Shown: one piece after another, positions 31,103-39,865 of the stretch
Position numbering within the stretch: position 1 is the stretch's first letter
Layout of the letters: each line of letters begins with the position of its first letter
From: Diaminobutyricimonas aerilata
GTDB taxonomy: Bacteria; Actinomycetota; Actinomycetes; Actinomycetales; Microbacteriaceae
Assembly: GCF_002797715.1 (NCBI RefSeq)
Contig: NZ_PGFF01000001.1
Location: forward strand, 1,573,304 to 1,637,303
Length of the DNA: 64,000 bases
Direction: 5' to 3'
Notes under the pieces: model-generated
Told to the model about the DNA's origin: nothing
Seen by the model: only the letters and a program-made list of their open reading frames with translations
Databases searched by the model: none
Program-made: the position numbers and the translations under genes

Positions 31103-31897
31103 GATCACGATCACGACGGCGGCGACCATGACGAGCCGGAAGAGCACCCGGCCGGTGTCCCCCCGCGCCAACCGCGCGATCCCGGCGACCGCGAGAGCCA
31201 GGACGATCCCGAAGCCGACGACGGCCGGCACACGCGGCGGCGGATCCCCGAAGGCGACGAGCGCAGCCGCGCCGAGCAGGGCGAGCCAGAGCAGCAGTCC
31301 GGCCGCACCGAGCGGCAACCGGTGCACGAATCCCCGCACCCCGGTGCGGGCGTCATCGTCGCGATCGGGCAGCACGTTCGCCACGTGGGCCGCCGCGCCC
31401 AGCAGCGCGCCCGCCGCGCACGCCCACCACGCGGGCAACGCCGGCTCCGACGCCGACAGCGTCACGATCGCGGGCAGCGTCCCGAACGCGATCAGGTAGG
31501 GCAGCATCGAGAACGCGGTCGACTTGACGCCGAGGTTGTAGGCCCACGCCGCCGCCAGGAAGAGCGCGTGCGCGAGCGTCGCGGGAAGGCCGAGAGGCGA
31601 GGTGAACAGAAGCGCGAGCGCGAGCGTCGCGAAGGCGGCGGCACGCACCGCGCCGACACCGACCGCGCCGCTCGCGACCGGCTTGTCGGTGCGGCCCACC
31701 GCCCTGTCGCGGTCGGCGTCGAGCCAGTCGTTCGAGAGACCCACCGAGAGCTGATTGAGCCCGACCGCGAGCGTCACGAGCACCGTGCGCCACACCTCGA
31801 GCCCGGCACCGACCGCGAGCAGTAGCGTGACGACGGTGACCGCGACGGCCGGACCCGGATGGGTGGACCGGGCGAGCGCGGACACTCGGGAGGGCAT
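31067..31897 (-). CDS. UbiA family prenyltransferase
   Basis: The 276-residue polytopic membrane protein has the first UbiA Asp motif NDWLDADRD (NDxxDxxxD) and a second one in LPDRDDD. It should join a polyprenyl diphosphate to an acceptor. It is not clearly MenA, and no quinone genes are adjacent, so the acceptor is unknown. A TAGCAT -10 (complement of 31904-31909) ends 6 nt before ATG 31897, so the mRNA is probably leaderless. The 3' end overlaps the DHA2 exporter gene by 36 bp. Confidence 0.88.
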   Translation of the reverse strand: MPSRVSALARSTHPGPAVAVTVVTLLLAVGAGLEVWRTVLVTLAVGLNQLSVGLSNDWLDADRDRAVGRTDKPVASGAVGVGAVRAAAFATLALALLFTSPLGLPATLAHALFLAAAWAYNLGVKSTAFSMLPYLIAFGTLPAIVTLSASEPALPAWWACAAGALLGAAAHVANVLPDRDDDARTGVRGFVHRLPLGAAGLLLWLALLGAAALVAFGDPPPRVPAVVGFGIVLALAVAGIARLARGDTGRVLFRLVMVAAVVIVISLAFGGASLLS

Positions 31898-31954
31898 CCC
31901 GTCATGCTATCCGCGCGCATCCGCGGAACCCGTGAGGGGCGGGTGAGCAACGGC

Positions 31955-32992
31955 TCAGTTGTCTCGGCCGCCGACGATCTCCTCGCGCACCCGCCGCAGG
32001 TCTTCGAGCAAGGAGCCGATGAGGATCCAGTGCTCGGGGTGGGGTGTCGCGACCGCGAGCGGAGCCGTCAACGCGGGGAGTTCCGCCGTCACCGTGGGCG
32101 GTTCGCCGTCGGGGTCGCGATCGAGCAGGCGCAGGTCGTGCGCGGCACGTTCGAGCTCCGTGGCGATCGCCTGCACCGTCGCCTCGCGATGGAGGGTCGG
32201 ATCGCGGTGGTCGCGCAGGGCGCGCGCCATGCCGATGACCCGGGTCACGAGCGCCGACAGGCGGGCGAGCAGTTCGGCGTCGTTCTCGAGCACGCGGCGG
32301 TGGCGGGAGCGCCGCGGATTGAACGCGAGACTCTCCTCGCCGGCCGCGACCGCGTCGGCGGCGGCGTCGCGAAGAGGACGCAGGCTCCGCGCGCGTTCGA
32401 GCACCCGCTCCGCGGTCGGCGCGTCGACGGGCATCCGGAGCGCCGCGGACAACGCGTCGAGGGCATCCGCGGTCTCACGCAGCAGGCGGGAGATCGCGAG
32501 GTGCGCGGGGCGCAGCAGCACCGGGGGCACGATGAGCGCGTTCAGGATGAGCGCCACACCCGCGCCGATGATCGTCTCGATGATGCGGTCGAGCGCGTAG
32601 GCCGGCGTCTGGTCGCCGATCGCGAGCACGAGCATCGCGCTGATCGGGATCTGGTTCGTCGAGCCCGGACCCAGCCGCAGCGCCCAGGCGATGAGCAGCG
32701 ACACCACGATGACGGACAGGACGATCCAGCTCGCGTTGCCGAGGAACTGCCCCACGAGGTACGCGAGCACGACCCCGCCGATGACCCCCACCGAGCGCTC
32801 GAGCCCCTTCGTGAGGGACTGCGTCACGCTCGGTTGCACGACGAGCAGGGCCGCGATCGCGGCGAAGATCGGCAGCGGCTGGTCGAGCGCGATCACCGAG
32901 ACGAGCCAGGCGACGATCGCCGCGGCGGACGTCTTGAGCACCTGCAACAACGGTGCCCGCTTCGCGGTGCGCAACGACGGGACGGCCCTCAC
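31955..32992 (-). CDS. FUSC-type aromatic acid exporter-like membrane protein
   Basis: The 345-residue protein has an N-terminal membrane half of about six helices (25-160). A long soluble alpha-helical C-terminal half (170-345) follows. This is the half-length form of the FUSC/ArAE family, which exports aromatic acids in some members. Here the substrate is unknown. A TAGCCT -10 (complement of 32999-33004) is 6 nt before the GTG at 32992, so it is leaderless. It lies in the same direction as the UbiA gene, 57 bp upstream of it. Confidence 0.87.
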   Translation of the reverse strand: MRAVPSLRTAKRAPLLQVLKTSAAAIVAWLVSVIALDQPLPIFAAIAALLVVQPSVTQSLTKGLERSVGVIGGVVLAYLVGQFLGNASWIVLSVIVVSLLIAWALRLGPGSTNQIPISAMLVLAIGDQTPAYALDRIIETIIGAGVALILNALIVPPVLLRPAHLAISRLLRETADALDALSAALRMPVDAPTAERVLERARSLRPLRDAAADAVAAGEESLAFNPRRSRHRRVLENDAELLARLSALVTRVIGMARALRDHRDPTLHREATVQAIATELERAAHDLRLLDRDPDGEPPTVTAELPALTAPLAVATPHPEHWILIGSLLEDLRRVREEIVGGRDN

Positions 32993-33035
32993 GCACCCAG
33001 GCTAGTTGCGCCCGCGGCCGGCCGGGTGCGACCGG

Positions 33036-34136
33036 TCAGTCCTCGGACCGCGCGAGCCGCGCGGGTGCCCCGAGCGCACGGCCCAATGCATCCACGGATG
33101 CCGCGAGGGCGCGGGACGCCGGCTGCCGGGCTCCGGGCAGCGGCTCCACTTCGATCGTGAATCCGGCGCGCGTCTCGCGGCGTCGCCACAGCGCGACCAC
33201 CCGGCCGTCGCGCACGACGGTGGCCCGGAACATCCCGTTACGCCCGGGCACGACGGCGTCGGCGTGCGCCGGGTCGAGCGCGGCGGAACGATCGGCGTAG
33301 CCGAGCAGGTATTCGTCGAAACCGGGCAGGAGGAGCACCGGGGGAGCCGGATCCACGACGTCCAGCACGTCCGGAGCGATGAGGTACTCGGTGTCGTCGA
33401 TCGCCAGCCGGGTGAGGGTGTCGCCGGCGACGGCGATTCCCCGGCGCACGTCCGTGAGCGGAAGCCCGCTCCAGTGGGCGAGGTCGCGTTCGGTGGCGGG
33501 ACCGTGCCCGCGGAAGTACCGCCGGGCGAGTTCGCCGAGCGCGTCGTCGCGCTCGAGGCGGCGCGGATCGGGCACCGCGTGCTCGAACGCGCGGAACGAC
33601 TGCTGCTTCCCGCTCGGCGCTGCCACGACGAGCCGTTGGCGCAGCGCCAGCCAGACCAGGATGTTGTAGCCGCGTTGGCCGGCCGGGTCGATGCCCGCCC
33701 GTTCGAGCGCGGCGAACAACTCGGGGCGGGTGCGGGCACCGCCGGCGAGTTCGGCGAGGATCACCCGTTCCGCGGCGGCGAGCACGGCGTCGTCCAGGCC
33801 GCGTTGCGCGTGGATCGTCGCGGACGCGCGCACCTCACGGTCGCCGGTGAGGTCGAGCATCCAGGCGACATCGTCGGGACTCAGCAGGTGCAGTGTGCCG
33901 CGGAGGGGCCACGACCGGATGAGCCGTCCGCTCTCGAGTGCCGCGCTCACGGCCGCGGTGCTGGAACCGGGGGCGCGTAGCGCCGCCGAGAGCAGCACTC
34001 CGCCGTGGTCCTGACCCTGCAGCGCGAGGAGGTGGCGCACCGCGTCCACCGGGTCGGACGCGGAGGTGGGATGCAGCAACTGGGCGCGCAGGCGCCACCG
34101 CGTGATCCGCCGGAGGTCGTCGACGCGACTGCTCAT
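33036..34136 (-). CDS. Winged-helix DNA-binding protein of the AlkZ/YcaQ (HTH_42) family
   Basis: The 366-residue protein fits the HTH_42 family, including AlkZ and YcaQ DNA glycosylases that remove bulky alkylated bases or unhook crosslinks. The QxQ catalytic motif occurs in LLALQGQDHGG (near 39). Further tandem winged-helix segments include RLIRSWPLRGTLHLLSPDD. A glycosylase role is inferred from the motif. ATG 34136 is chosen because it precedes the domain start and has a GATACT -10-like element 6 nt upstream; a longer N-terminus would run into the intergenic repeat. Confidence 0.85.
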   Translation of the reverse strand: MSSRVDDLRRITRWRLRAQLLHPTSASDPVDAVRHLLALQGQDHGGVLLSAALRAPGSSTAAVSAALESGRLIRSWPLRGTLHLLSPDDVAWMLDLTGDREVRASATIHAQRGLDDAVLAAAERVILAELAGGARTRPELFAALERAGIDPAGQRGYNILVWLALRQRLVVAAPSGKQQSFRAFEHAVPDPRRLERDDALGELARRYFRGHGPATERDLAHWSGLPLTDVRRGIAVAGDTLTRLAIDDTEYLIAPDVLDVVDPAPPVLLLPGFDEYLLGYADRSAALDPAHADAVVPGRNGMFRATVVRDGRVVALWRRRETRAGFTIEVEPLPGARQPASRALAASVDALGRALGAPARLARSED

Positions 34137-34179
34137 CCGCCCAGTATCGCGGCCTCCGCCGACACCGGCCACGACGCGT

Positions 34180-34257
34180 CGAGATCGCCACGACGCTCGC
34201 ACGCCGCTAAGGCGGGTCAGGCGAGACGAGCGTCGCAGCGACGTGACGGCCATCTCG
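34180..34257. repeat. Compound intergenic inverted repeat
   Basis: Inner arms CGACGCTCG/CGAGCGTCG (34191-34199 and 34227-34235) are nested in outer arms CGAGATCGCC/GGCCATCTCG (34180-34189 and 34248-34257; one mismatch). The internal loop is asymmetric. It lies upstream of the AlkZ-like gene, about 45 bp before its start. Confidence 0.55.
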
Positions 34258-34484
34258 GCACGACGGGGATCCGTCGATCCGATCTGGTCACGGCGCGCTG
34301 GCCGTGAGCAAGGGGCGCCGCGGGTGCGGCGGGCGGACGGTGCCGGTGCTGTCCGGCTTCTCTCGGTGGTTCACCCTCCGTGACGCGCGTGCACGGGGGA
34401 GTTCCGCCGTGTCCGCCGAATGGGGGACACGACGTCGGGCACGCTCAAGGTAACACCCGCTTCGACGCCCGTCAACAGAAGTGC
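34258..34484. other. Intergenic region between GH15 end and AlkZ-like gene
   Basis: No reading frame is convincing here. A GTGTCC/GGACAC hairpin (34409-34430) about 55 bp beyond the GH15 stop may terminate that transcript. The remainder shows no clear structure. Confidence 0.4.
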
Positions 34485-36263
34485 TCAGCCTCCCGCGGTG
34501 GCGATCGCGTCCGCCGCTCGCACGAGCGCCAGGTGCGAGAGCGCCTGCGGCGTGTTGCCCATCTGCCGGCCGGTGCGCGTGTCGAATTCCTCGGACAGCA
34601 GACCCACGTCGTTGGCGAAACCGACCAGCCGGTCCATGAGCGCGATGGCCTCGTCGAGGCGGCCGTCGAGGGCGTAGTGCTCGACGAGCCAGAAGGCGCA
34701 CGCGAGGAACGGATGCTCGTCCCCGGGAATCCCGTCCACTCCGCTCTCGGTGCGGTAGCGCAGCGGCAGACCGTCCACGAGCAGCTCGCGTTCGATCGCG
34801 GCGACGGTGCGCCGCATCCGTTCGTCCCCGTGCGAGAGGTAGCCGACCTGCGGCATCTGCAGCAGCGCCGCATCGACCTCGGTGCCGCCGTAGTACTGCG
34901 TGTAGTGCCCGAGTTCCGCGTTGTAGCCCTCCCGTTCGATCTCGTCGCGGATCTCGTCGCGCACCCGTTCCCATCGGGCGACGGGGCCGTCGAGCCCATG
35001 CAGTCGCACGCCGCGGACGCCGTACTCGAAGGCTGCCCAGAGCATGACCCGGGAGTGGGTGAACGACCGCTCCGGGCCGCGGATCTCCCAGATGCCGTTG
35101 TCGGGGCGGCGCCACACGTTCTCCACGTGACGCAGCAGCTCGCGCTGCAGCGACCAGGAGAACTCGTTCTCGACGATGCCGAGCTCCCGGGCGTTGTGCA
35201 GGGCGACCATCACCTCGCCGAACACGTCGCCCTGGTACTGCGTGTAGGCCCCGTTGCCGAGGCGCACGGGGGAGGCGCCGCGGTACCCGGGCAGGCTCGG
35301 GAGCTCGAACTCGGTGAGCCGCCGCTCGCCGGAGAGTCCGTACATGATCTGCACGTCGCCAGGGTCGCCGGCGATCGCGCGCAGCAGCCAGCTGCGCCAC
35401 TCCTCGGCCTCGCTCTCGAAGCCGTGGGACATGAGCGCCTGCAGGGTCAAGGACGCGTCCCGCAGCCACACGTAGCGGTAGTCCCAGTTGCGCGTGCCGC
35501 CTTCGTCCTCGGGCAGGCTCGTGGTCGCGGCGGCGACGATGCCGCCGGTGTCCTCGTGGGTGAGCGCACGGAGCACGAGCAGCGAACGACGCACGAGGTC
35601 GGAGTACCGCTCGGGAGCCTGCGCACTCCCGGCCCACCCGCGCCACCAGCTCACCGTCGCCTCGAGCTGCTCGTCGATGTCGGCCATGGGCGGCGGCTCG
35701 CGGTGCGCCGGGTACCAGGTGAGGGGGATGTCCACCGTCATGCCCTCGTCCACGTCGAACTCGGAGACGTGGGCGTGGTTCTGGGCGGTGAGCCGCGGGC
35801 CCCGCACGACGATGGCGTCGGGCCCGGCGACCGCGACGAGCGAGGTCGTCGCCGCACCTTCGTCGACCTGCCGCACCCACGGCAACGCCGTCGCGTAGCC
35901 GAAGCGGATGCGCAGCTCCTGCCGCATCCGTACCGTGCCGCGCAGTCCGCGGACACGCCGCACGACGTCGGCCCGGCGGTCGCCGTGCGGCATGAAGTCG
36001 AGCACCTCGACCTCTCCGGTCGAGGTCGACCACACCGTGCGCAGCACGAACGTGTCCTCGAGGTACTCCCGGGTGCTTCGCGCCCGGGGGTCGACGGGTG
36101 CGAGGAGCCACCGGCCGTGGTCCGGGTCGCCGAGCAGGGCGCCGAACGCCGAATCGGAGTCGAAGCGGGGGAGGCACAACCAGTCGATGCTGCCGTTGCG
36201 CGCGACGAGCGCCGCGGTATGGCAGTCGCCGATGAGGGCGTAGTCCTCGATCTTGTGGGGCAC
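34485..36263 (-). CDS. Glycoside hydrolase family 15 (glucoamylase/trehalase-like)
   Basis: The 592-residue cytoplasmic protein begins IEDYALIGDCHTAALVARNGSIDWLCLPRFDSDSAF-like sequence (a strong GH15 N-terminal signature). It has an N-terminal beta-sandwich (to about 250) and an alpha/alpha-barrel with RNWDYRYVWLRDAS near 328-341 and a late acidic motif ESGVDGIPGDEHPF. Mycobacterial relatives are trehalases; others hydrolyse starch oligomers. GTG 36263 has a CAGGAT element 6 nt upstream, consistent with leaderless initiation, though the App1 gene lies only 60 bp upstream on the same strand. Confidence 0.9.
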   Translation of the reverse strand: MPHKIEDYALIGDCHTAALVARNGSIDWLCLPRFDSDSAFGALLGDPDHGRWLLAPVDPRARSTREYLEDTFVLRTVWSTSTGEVEVLDFMPHGDRRADVVRRVRGLRGTVRMRQELRIRFGYATALPWVRQVDEGAATTSLVAVAGPDAIVVRGPRLTAQNHAHVSEFDVDEGMTVDIPLTWYPAHREPPPMADIDEQLEATVSWWRGWAGSAQAPERYSDLVRRSLLVLRALTHEDTGGIVAAATTSLPEDEGGTRNWDYRYVWLRDASLTLQALMSHGFESEAEEWRSWLLRAIAGDPGDVQIMYGLSGERRLTEFELPSLPGYRGASPVRLGNGAYTQYQGDVFGEVMVALHNARELGIVENEFSWSLQRELLRHVENVWRRPDNGIWEIRGPERSFTHSRVMLWAAFEYGVRGVRLHGLDGPVARWERVRDEIRDEIEREGYNAELGHYTQYYGGTEVDAALLQMPQVGYLSHGDERMRRTVAAIERELLVDGLPLRYRTESGVDGIPGDEHPFLACAFWLVEHYALDGRLDEAIALMDRLVGFANDVGLLSEEFDTRTGRQMGNTPQALSHLALVRAADAIATAGG

Positions 36264-36322
36264 GTGACGATCCTGCCAGTCACGCGCAGGGAGACCGGTG
36301 GGACCGCGCGTGCGGCTGGGCC

Positions 36323-37417
36323 TCAGTCGGTGGCGGGCGCTTGCGGGTTCTCCAGATCGGGGCCGACGGCCCCGCCCGGCAGCAGGCCGGCATCCGAGAG
36401 CTGATCCGCGAGTCCGGCGCCGTCCGGGGCGCTCACCCACGGTGCACGGTGCCGGTCGACGCCTTCCGCACGGGTGCGCCCACCGGCGAAGACGGCTTCG
36501 CCGGTCGACAGGCGCCGGATGGCGACCGCCGCCACGTTGTCGGGATGGTCCGCGACGAAGTCGCCGTAGATCTCCTCGTCGTGCTGCCCGTCGTCGCCGA
36601 TGAGCAGCCACCGGATGTCGGGGAACTCGCGCGACAGGCGTCTGAGGCTGTCGACCTTGTGTTCACGCCCGCTGCGGAACCAGCGGTCGTGGGTCGGCCC
36701 CCAGTCGGTGAGCAGGAGCGAGCCCGGCGGATACAGGTTGCGGGAGAGGAAGCGGGTGAGCGTCGGTCCGACGTTCCAGGCGCCCGTCGAGAGGTAGATG
36801 ACGGGGGCACGCGGGTGCTGGCGGGCGAGGCGCTCGTAGAGCACCGCCATGCCCGCGACGGGCCGGCGGGCGTGCTCGTCGAGTACGAACGTGTTCCAGG
36901 CGGCGAGGAATGGGCGGGGCAGCGCGGTCACCATGACGGTGTCGTCGATGTCGGAGATGACGCCGAAGCGTTCCGCGGGATCGACGATGAAGACGGGCGC
37001 GCTCACGGGCTCGGCGCCGTCGGCCCGCAACTCGATGCTCTGCCAGCCGGGCTCGATCTCCACCTCGACCTTGGCGTCGATGACGCCTCCCCGGTCGGCG
37101 TGGACGACGTGCTCGGTGCCACCCACGGTCACGCGGACCGCGGCCTTCTTCACCGGGATGCTCCAGAAACTGCGCCAGCCGCGCACGGAGGCGTAGCGCG
37201 GCTCCCCGGCGTCCTGCACCGGCCGCGTGAGCACGACGCGGCCGAGCACGCGCACCCACTTGGTGCTGCCGTACCCGGTATAGGGCACGATCGTGGCGGC
37301 GAGACCGCGACGACGGCCCCGGCGTTCGCGGAAATCGTGGAACGCGTCCTCGATGCGGGCGGCGCGATGCAGGATCGGCTCCGCCGAGTGCGCGACATCG
37401 CGAGCGGACCGGGCCAT
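36323..37417 (-). CDS. App1-type phosphatidate phosphatase-like protein (DUF2183)
   Basis: The 364-residue protein has the HAD-like catalytic motif DIDDT (DxDxT, Asp156/Asp158). Supporting segments include IYLSTGAWNVGPTL and LTDWGPTHDRWFRSGREHK, plus LLIGDDGQHDEEIY. This is the DUF2183/App1 domain, which removes phosphate from phosphatidate in yeast; bacterial members are little studied. About 140 N-terminal residues form a separate beta-rich domain. There is no signal peptide. It has a CAGACT element 6 nt before ATG 37417 and runs into the GH15 gene. Confidence 0.87.
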   Translation of the reverse strand: MARSARDVAHSAEPILHRAARIEDAFHDFRERRGRRRGLAATIVPYTGYGSTKWVRVLGRVVLTRPVQDAGEPRYASVRGWRSFWSIPVKKAAVRVTVGGTEHVVHADRGGVIDAKVEVEIEPGWQSIELRADGAEPVSAPVFIVDPAERFGVISDIDDTVMVTALPRPFLAAWNTFVLDEHARRPVAGMAVLYERLARQHPRAPVIYLSTGAWNVGPTLTRFLSRNLYPPGSLLLTDWGPTHDRWFRSGREHKVDSLRRLSREFPDIRWLLIGDDGQHDEEIYGDFVADHPDNVAAVAIRRLSTGEAVFAGGRTRAEGVDRHRAPWVSAPDGAGLADQLSDAGLLPGGAVGPDLENPQAPATD

Positions 37418-37517
37418 GTCTCCAGTCTGTCACGCCCGTCCGTGCGTCGAGGACCGCCACGACCGGCACGGGGGTCGACCGATGGGTCGACACCCGAAGG
37501 CGGGGGAAGCGGTGGCG

Positions 37518-37538
37518 ACGCCCCCGCTTCGGGGGCGT
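37518..37538. terminator. GC-rich hairpin between App1 and TetR genes
   Basis: ACGCCCCC/GGGGGCGT (37518-37525 and 37531-37538) with a 5-nt loop lies between two divergent genes, so it is not at an obvious gene end. It may insulate the TetR promoter (TAGACT at 37541-37546) or belong to a short leader. Confidence 0.45.
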
Positions 37539-37574
37539 AATAGACTCAGCCCACATTTCAGATAAGGAGCTTCC

Positions 37575-38219
37575 GTGCCGGAACCCGTCACTCCCTCAAT
37601 CCCGGGCGCCGTACAGATCCGCAATGAACCCGTCCAGGCGCGCAGCACTGCGCGTCTCACTGCGCTGCTCGATTCCGCCGCCTCCGTCATCGCGGAGATC
37701 GGGTTCGAACGTCTGACGACCGCCATGGTCGCCGAACGCGCCGGAGCATCGATCGGTACCGTCTACCGCTACTTCCCGGACCGGCTCGCCGTTCTCCAGG
37801 CCCTCGCGCAGCGCAACTTCGAGCGGATGGCCGATCGGGTGCGCGCGGAGGTGATCGACCCCGGACACTCGACATGGCTCGAGGCGATGGACGGCGTGCT
37901 CGGCGTGTTCGTGGATGCCTTCCGCTCCGAGCCGGGGTTCCGGTCGATCCGCCTCGGCGACGTCATCGACCTGTACCCGCGGGCCGCGTCCGAGACGGCC
38001 AATTCCGCGATGGCGCGCGTGATCTTCGAGGCGCTCGCGGAGCGGTTCGAGCTGCCCACCGACGATGCGACGGTGTTCGCCTTCGACGTCGCGATCGAGG
38101 TGTCCGACGCGCTGGTCGCGCGTGCCTTCGTGACCGACCCGAAGGGTGACGAGCGGTATCTCGATCAGGTGCGCAGCGGCGTGCGGGTGCTGCTCGAGCA
38201 GCATTTCGGGAGGGTCTGA
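37575..38219 (+). CDS. TetR family transcriptional regulator
   Basis: The 214-residue protein has a typical TetR helix-turn-helix (about 40-66: TTAMVAERAGASIGTVYRYFPDRLAVL). A helical ligand domain follows. A strong AAGGAG site precedes the GTG start at 37575. It lies directly upstream of the osmoprotectant-type ABC genes (132 bp), in the same direction, so it may control them, but it could equally act elsewhere. Confidence 0.88.
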   Translation: MPEPVTPSIPGAVQIRNEPVQARSTARLTALLDSAASVIAEIGFERLTTAMVAERAGASIGTVYRYFPDRLAVLQALAQRNFERMADRVRAEVIDPGHSTWLEAMDGVLGVFVDAFRSEPGFRSIRLGDVIDLYPRAASETANSAMARVIFEALAERFELPTDDATVFAFDVAIEVSDALVARAFVTDPKGDERYLDQVRSGVRVLLEQHFGRV

Positions 38220-38351
38220 CCGGGGCCGTCGTCGAGACGCGGGACTTCCGGCTGAGGGGATCCTTCGGAAGACTCGACCCATCGGGAATGTCGGTCGTTC
38301 CGAATATCGTTGGCCTGACTATCGGCTCTTCGGCCGACGAGCCCGCGAGGA

Positions 38352-39185
38352 ATGGACCGACCGCCCATGATCGAGTTCCGTGACGTCCGCAAGGAGTTCC
38401 CGGACGGCACCGTCGCCGTCGAACACTTCTCCCTGGTGATCCCATCCCGGGAGACGACCGTGCTCGTCGGGTCCTCCGGATCCGGCAAGACGACGCTGTT
38501 GCGGATGATCAACCGCATGGTCGACCCGTCGAGCGGGGCGGTCGAGATCGACGGTGAGAACGTGCTCGAGATCGACCCGGTGCGACTGCGTCGCCGCATC
38601 GGCTACGTGATGCAGAACTCGGGCCTGCTGCCGCACCGCAAGGTGGTCGACAACATCGCCACGGTGCCCCTGCTCAACGGGACGCCGAAGCGGCAGGCGC
38701 GCGAGCGGGCGCTCCAGCTCATGGACACGGTCGGTCTCGACCGTGCCATGGCCGATCGCTACCCGAGTCAACTCTCCGGGGGCCAGCAGCAGCGCGTCGG
38801 TGTGGCGCGCGGGCTCGCCGTCGACCCGAACATCCTGCTCATGGACGAGCCCTTCGGGGCGGTCGACCCGATCGTGCGCGCCGATTTGCAGCAGGAGTTG
38901 CGGCGGCTGCAGCAGTCCCTCGGCAAGACGGTCGTGTTCGTGACCCACGACATCGACGAGGCGTTCCTGCTCGGCGATCAGGTCGTGATCCTGCAGCAGG
39001 GCGGACGGATCGCGCAGCGCGGCACTCCCGCCGAGATCCTGGCGGCGCCTGCCGACGACTTCGTCGCGACCTTCATCGGCGCAGACCGCGGCAAGCGCGA
39101 GCTGCGCGTGCGCGAGGTGGGTGGGCGCCGGGTCCTCGTCGACGGCGACGGGCGGCCGGCGGGTGTGCTGACGGAGACGCCGTGA
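38352..39185 (+). CDS. ABC transporter ATPase, osmoprotectant/glycine-betaine type
   Basis: The 277-residue ATPase has Walker A GSSGSGKTT (40-48), signature LSGGQQQR near 141-148 and Walker B ILLMDEPF near 161-168. It resembles OpuCA/ProV but lacks the C-terminal CBS pair. ATG 38352 is kept as start; an internal ATG at 38367 is possible, and neither has a well-spaced ribosome site. Upstream, an imperfect GGGAATG/CGTTCCG symmetry may be a regulatory site. The stop overlaps the first permease (GTGA). Confidence 0.9.
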   Translation: MDRPPMIEFRDVRKEFPDGTVAVEHFSLVIPSRETTVLVGSSGSGKTTLLRMINRMVDPSSGAVEIDGENVLEIDPVRLRRRIGYVMQNSGLLPHRKVVDNIATVPLLNGTPKRQARERALQLMDTVGLDRAMADRYPSQLSGGQQQRVGVARGLAVDPNILLMDEPFGAVDPIVRADLQQELRRLQQSLGKTVVFVTHDIDEAFLLGDQVVILQQGGRIAQRGTPAEILAAPADDFVATFIGADRGKRELRVREVGGRRVLVDGDGRPAGVLTETP

Positions 39186-39865
39186 ACTGGCTCGTCGGGA
39201 ACCTCGACCTCATCTTCGAGCTCGCGGTCGAGCACGTGCGGTTGAGCATCCCGCCGATCGTGCTCGGGTTCCTCATCTCGATCCCGCTCGGCTGGCTCGC
39301 GTTCCGCTTCCGGCTCACGCGCGGCCTGCTCCTCACCGTCGCCGGACTGCTGTATACGATCCCATCGCTCGCCCTGTTCGTGATCCTGCCGCCCGTGCTC
39401 GGCATCAGCTTCCTCAGCGAACTCAACATCACCATCGCTCTCACGATCTACGCCGTCGCGATCCTCGCCCGCAGCGTGGCCGACGCCCTCGATTCGGTCG
39501 ACCCGGCGGTGCGACAATCGGCGACCGCGGTCGGCTACGGTCCCTGGCGCCGGTTCTGGGGCGTCGAGTTCCCGCTCGCGGGGCCGGTCATCCTCGCCGG
39601 CCTGCGCGTGGCCGCGGTGAGCACCGTGAGCCTCGTGACCGTCGGGATCCTCATCGGGGTCGAGAGCCTCGGCTACCTGTTCACGAACGGACTGCAGCGC
39701 GGGATCCTCGTCGAGGTGTTCGCCGGACTGATCGGCACCATGCTGCTCGCGCTCCTGTTCGACTTGATGCTCGTCCTCGCGGGACGTCTGCTCATGCCGT
39801 GGACCCGCGCGTCGGCGCTCACCCCGTCGCCCTCGGCCCGGGTCGTGACGGCGGTGCAGGTATGA
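39182..39865 (+). CDS. ABC permease, osmoprotectant type (first subunit)
   Basis: The 227-residue membrane protein has about five to six helices and the EAA-like loop of BPD permeases (SVDPAVRQSATAVGYGPWRRFWGVEFPLAGP). It is an OpuBB/OpuCB-type subunit that pairs with the next permease. It starts with GTG overlapping the ATPase stop and overlaps the next permease by ATGA, giving tight coupling for equal subunit amounts. Confidence 0.9.
   Translation: MNWLVGNLDLIFELAVEHVRLSIPPIVLGFLISIPLGWLAFRFRLTRGLLLTVAGLLYTIPSLALFVILPPVLGISFLSELNITIALTIYAVAILARSVADALDSVDPAVRQSATAVGYGPWRRFWGVEFPLAGPVILAGLRVAAVSTVSLVTVGILIGVESLGYLFTNGLQRGILVEVFAGLIGTMLLALLFDLMLVLAGRLLMPWTRASALTPSPSARVVTAVQV

Noticed and set aside
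28174-34136. Hydrolases, exporter, UbiA, FUSC and AlkZ-like genes as one biosynthetic or defence cluster
   Set aside because: There is no core synthase, nuclease or toxin. Genes are on both strands with separate leaderless promoters, so a single system is not supported.
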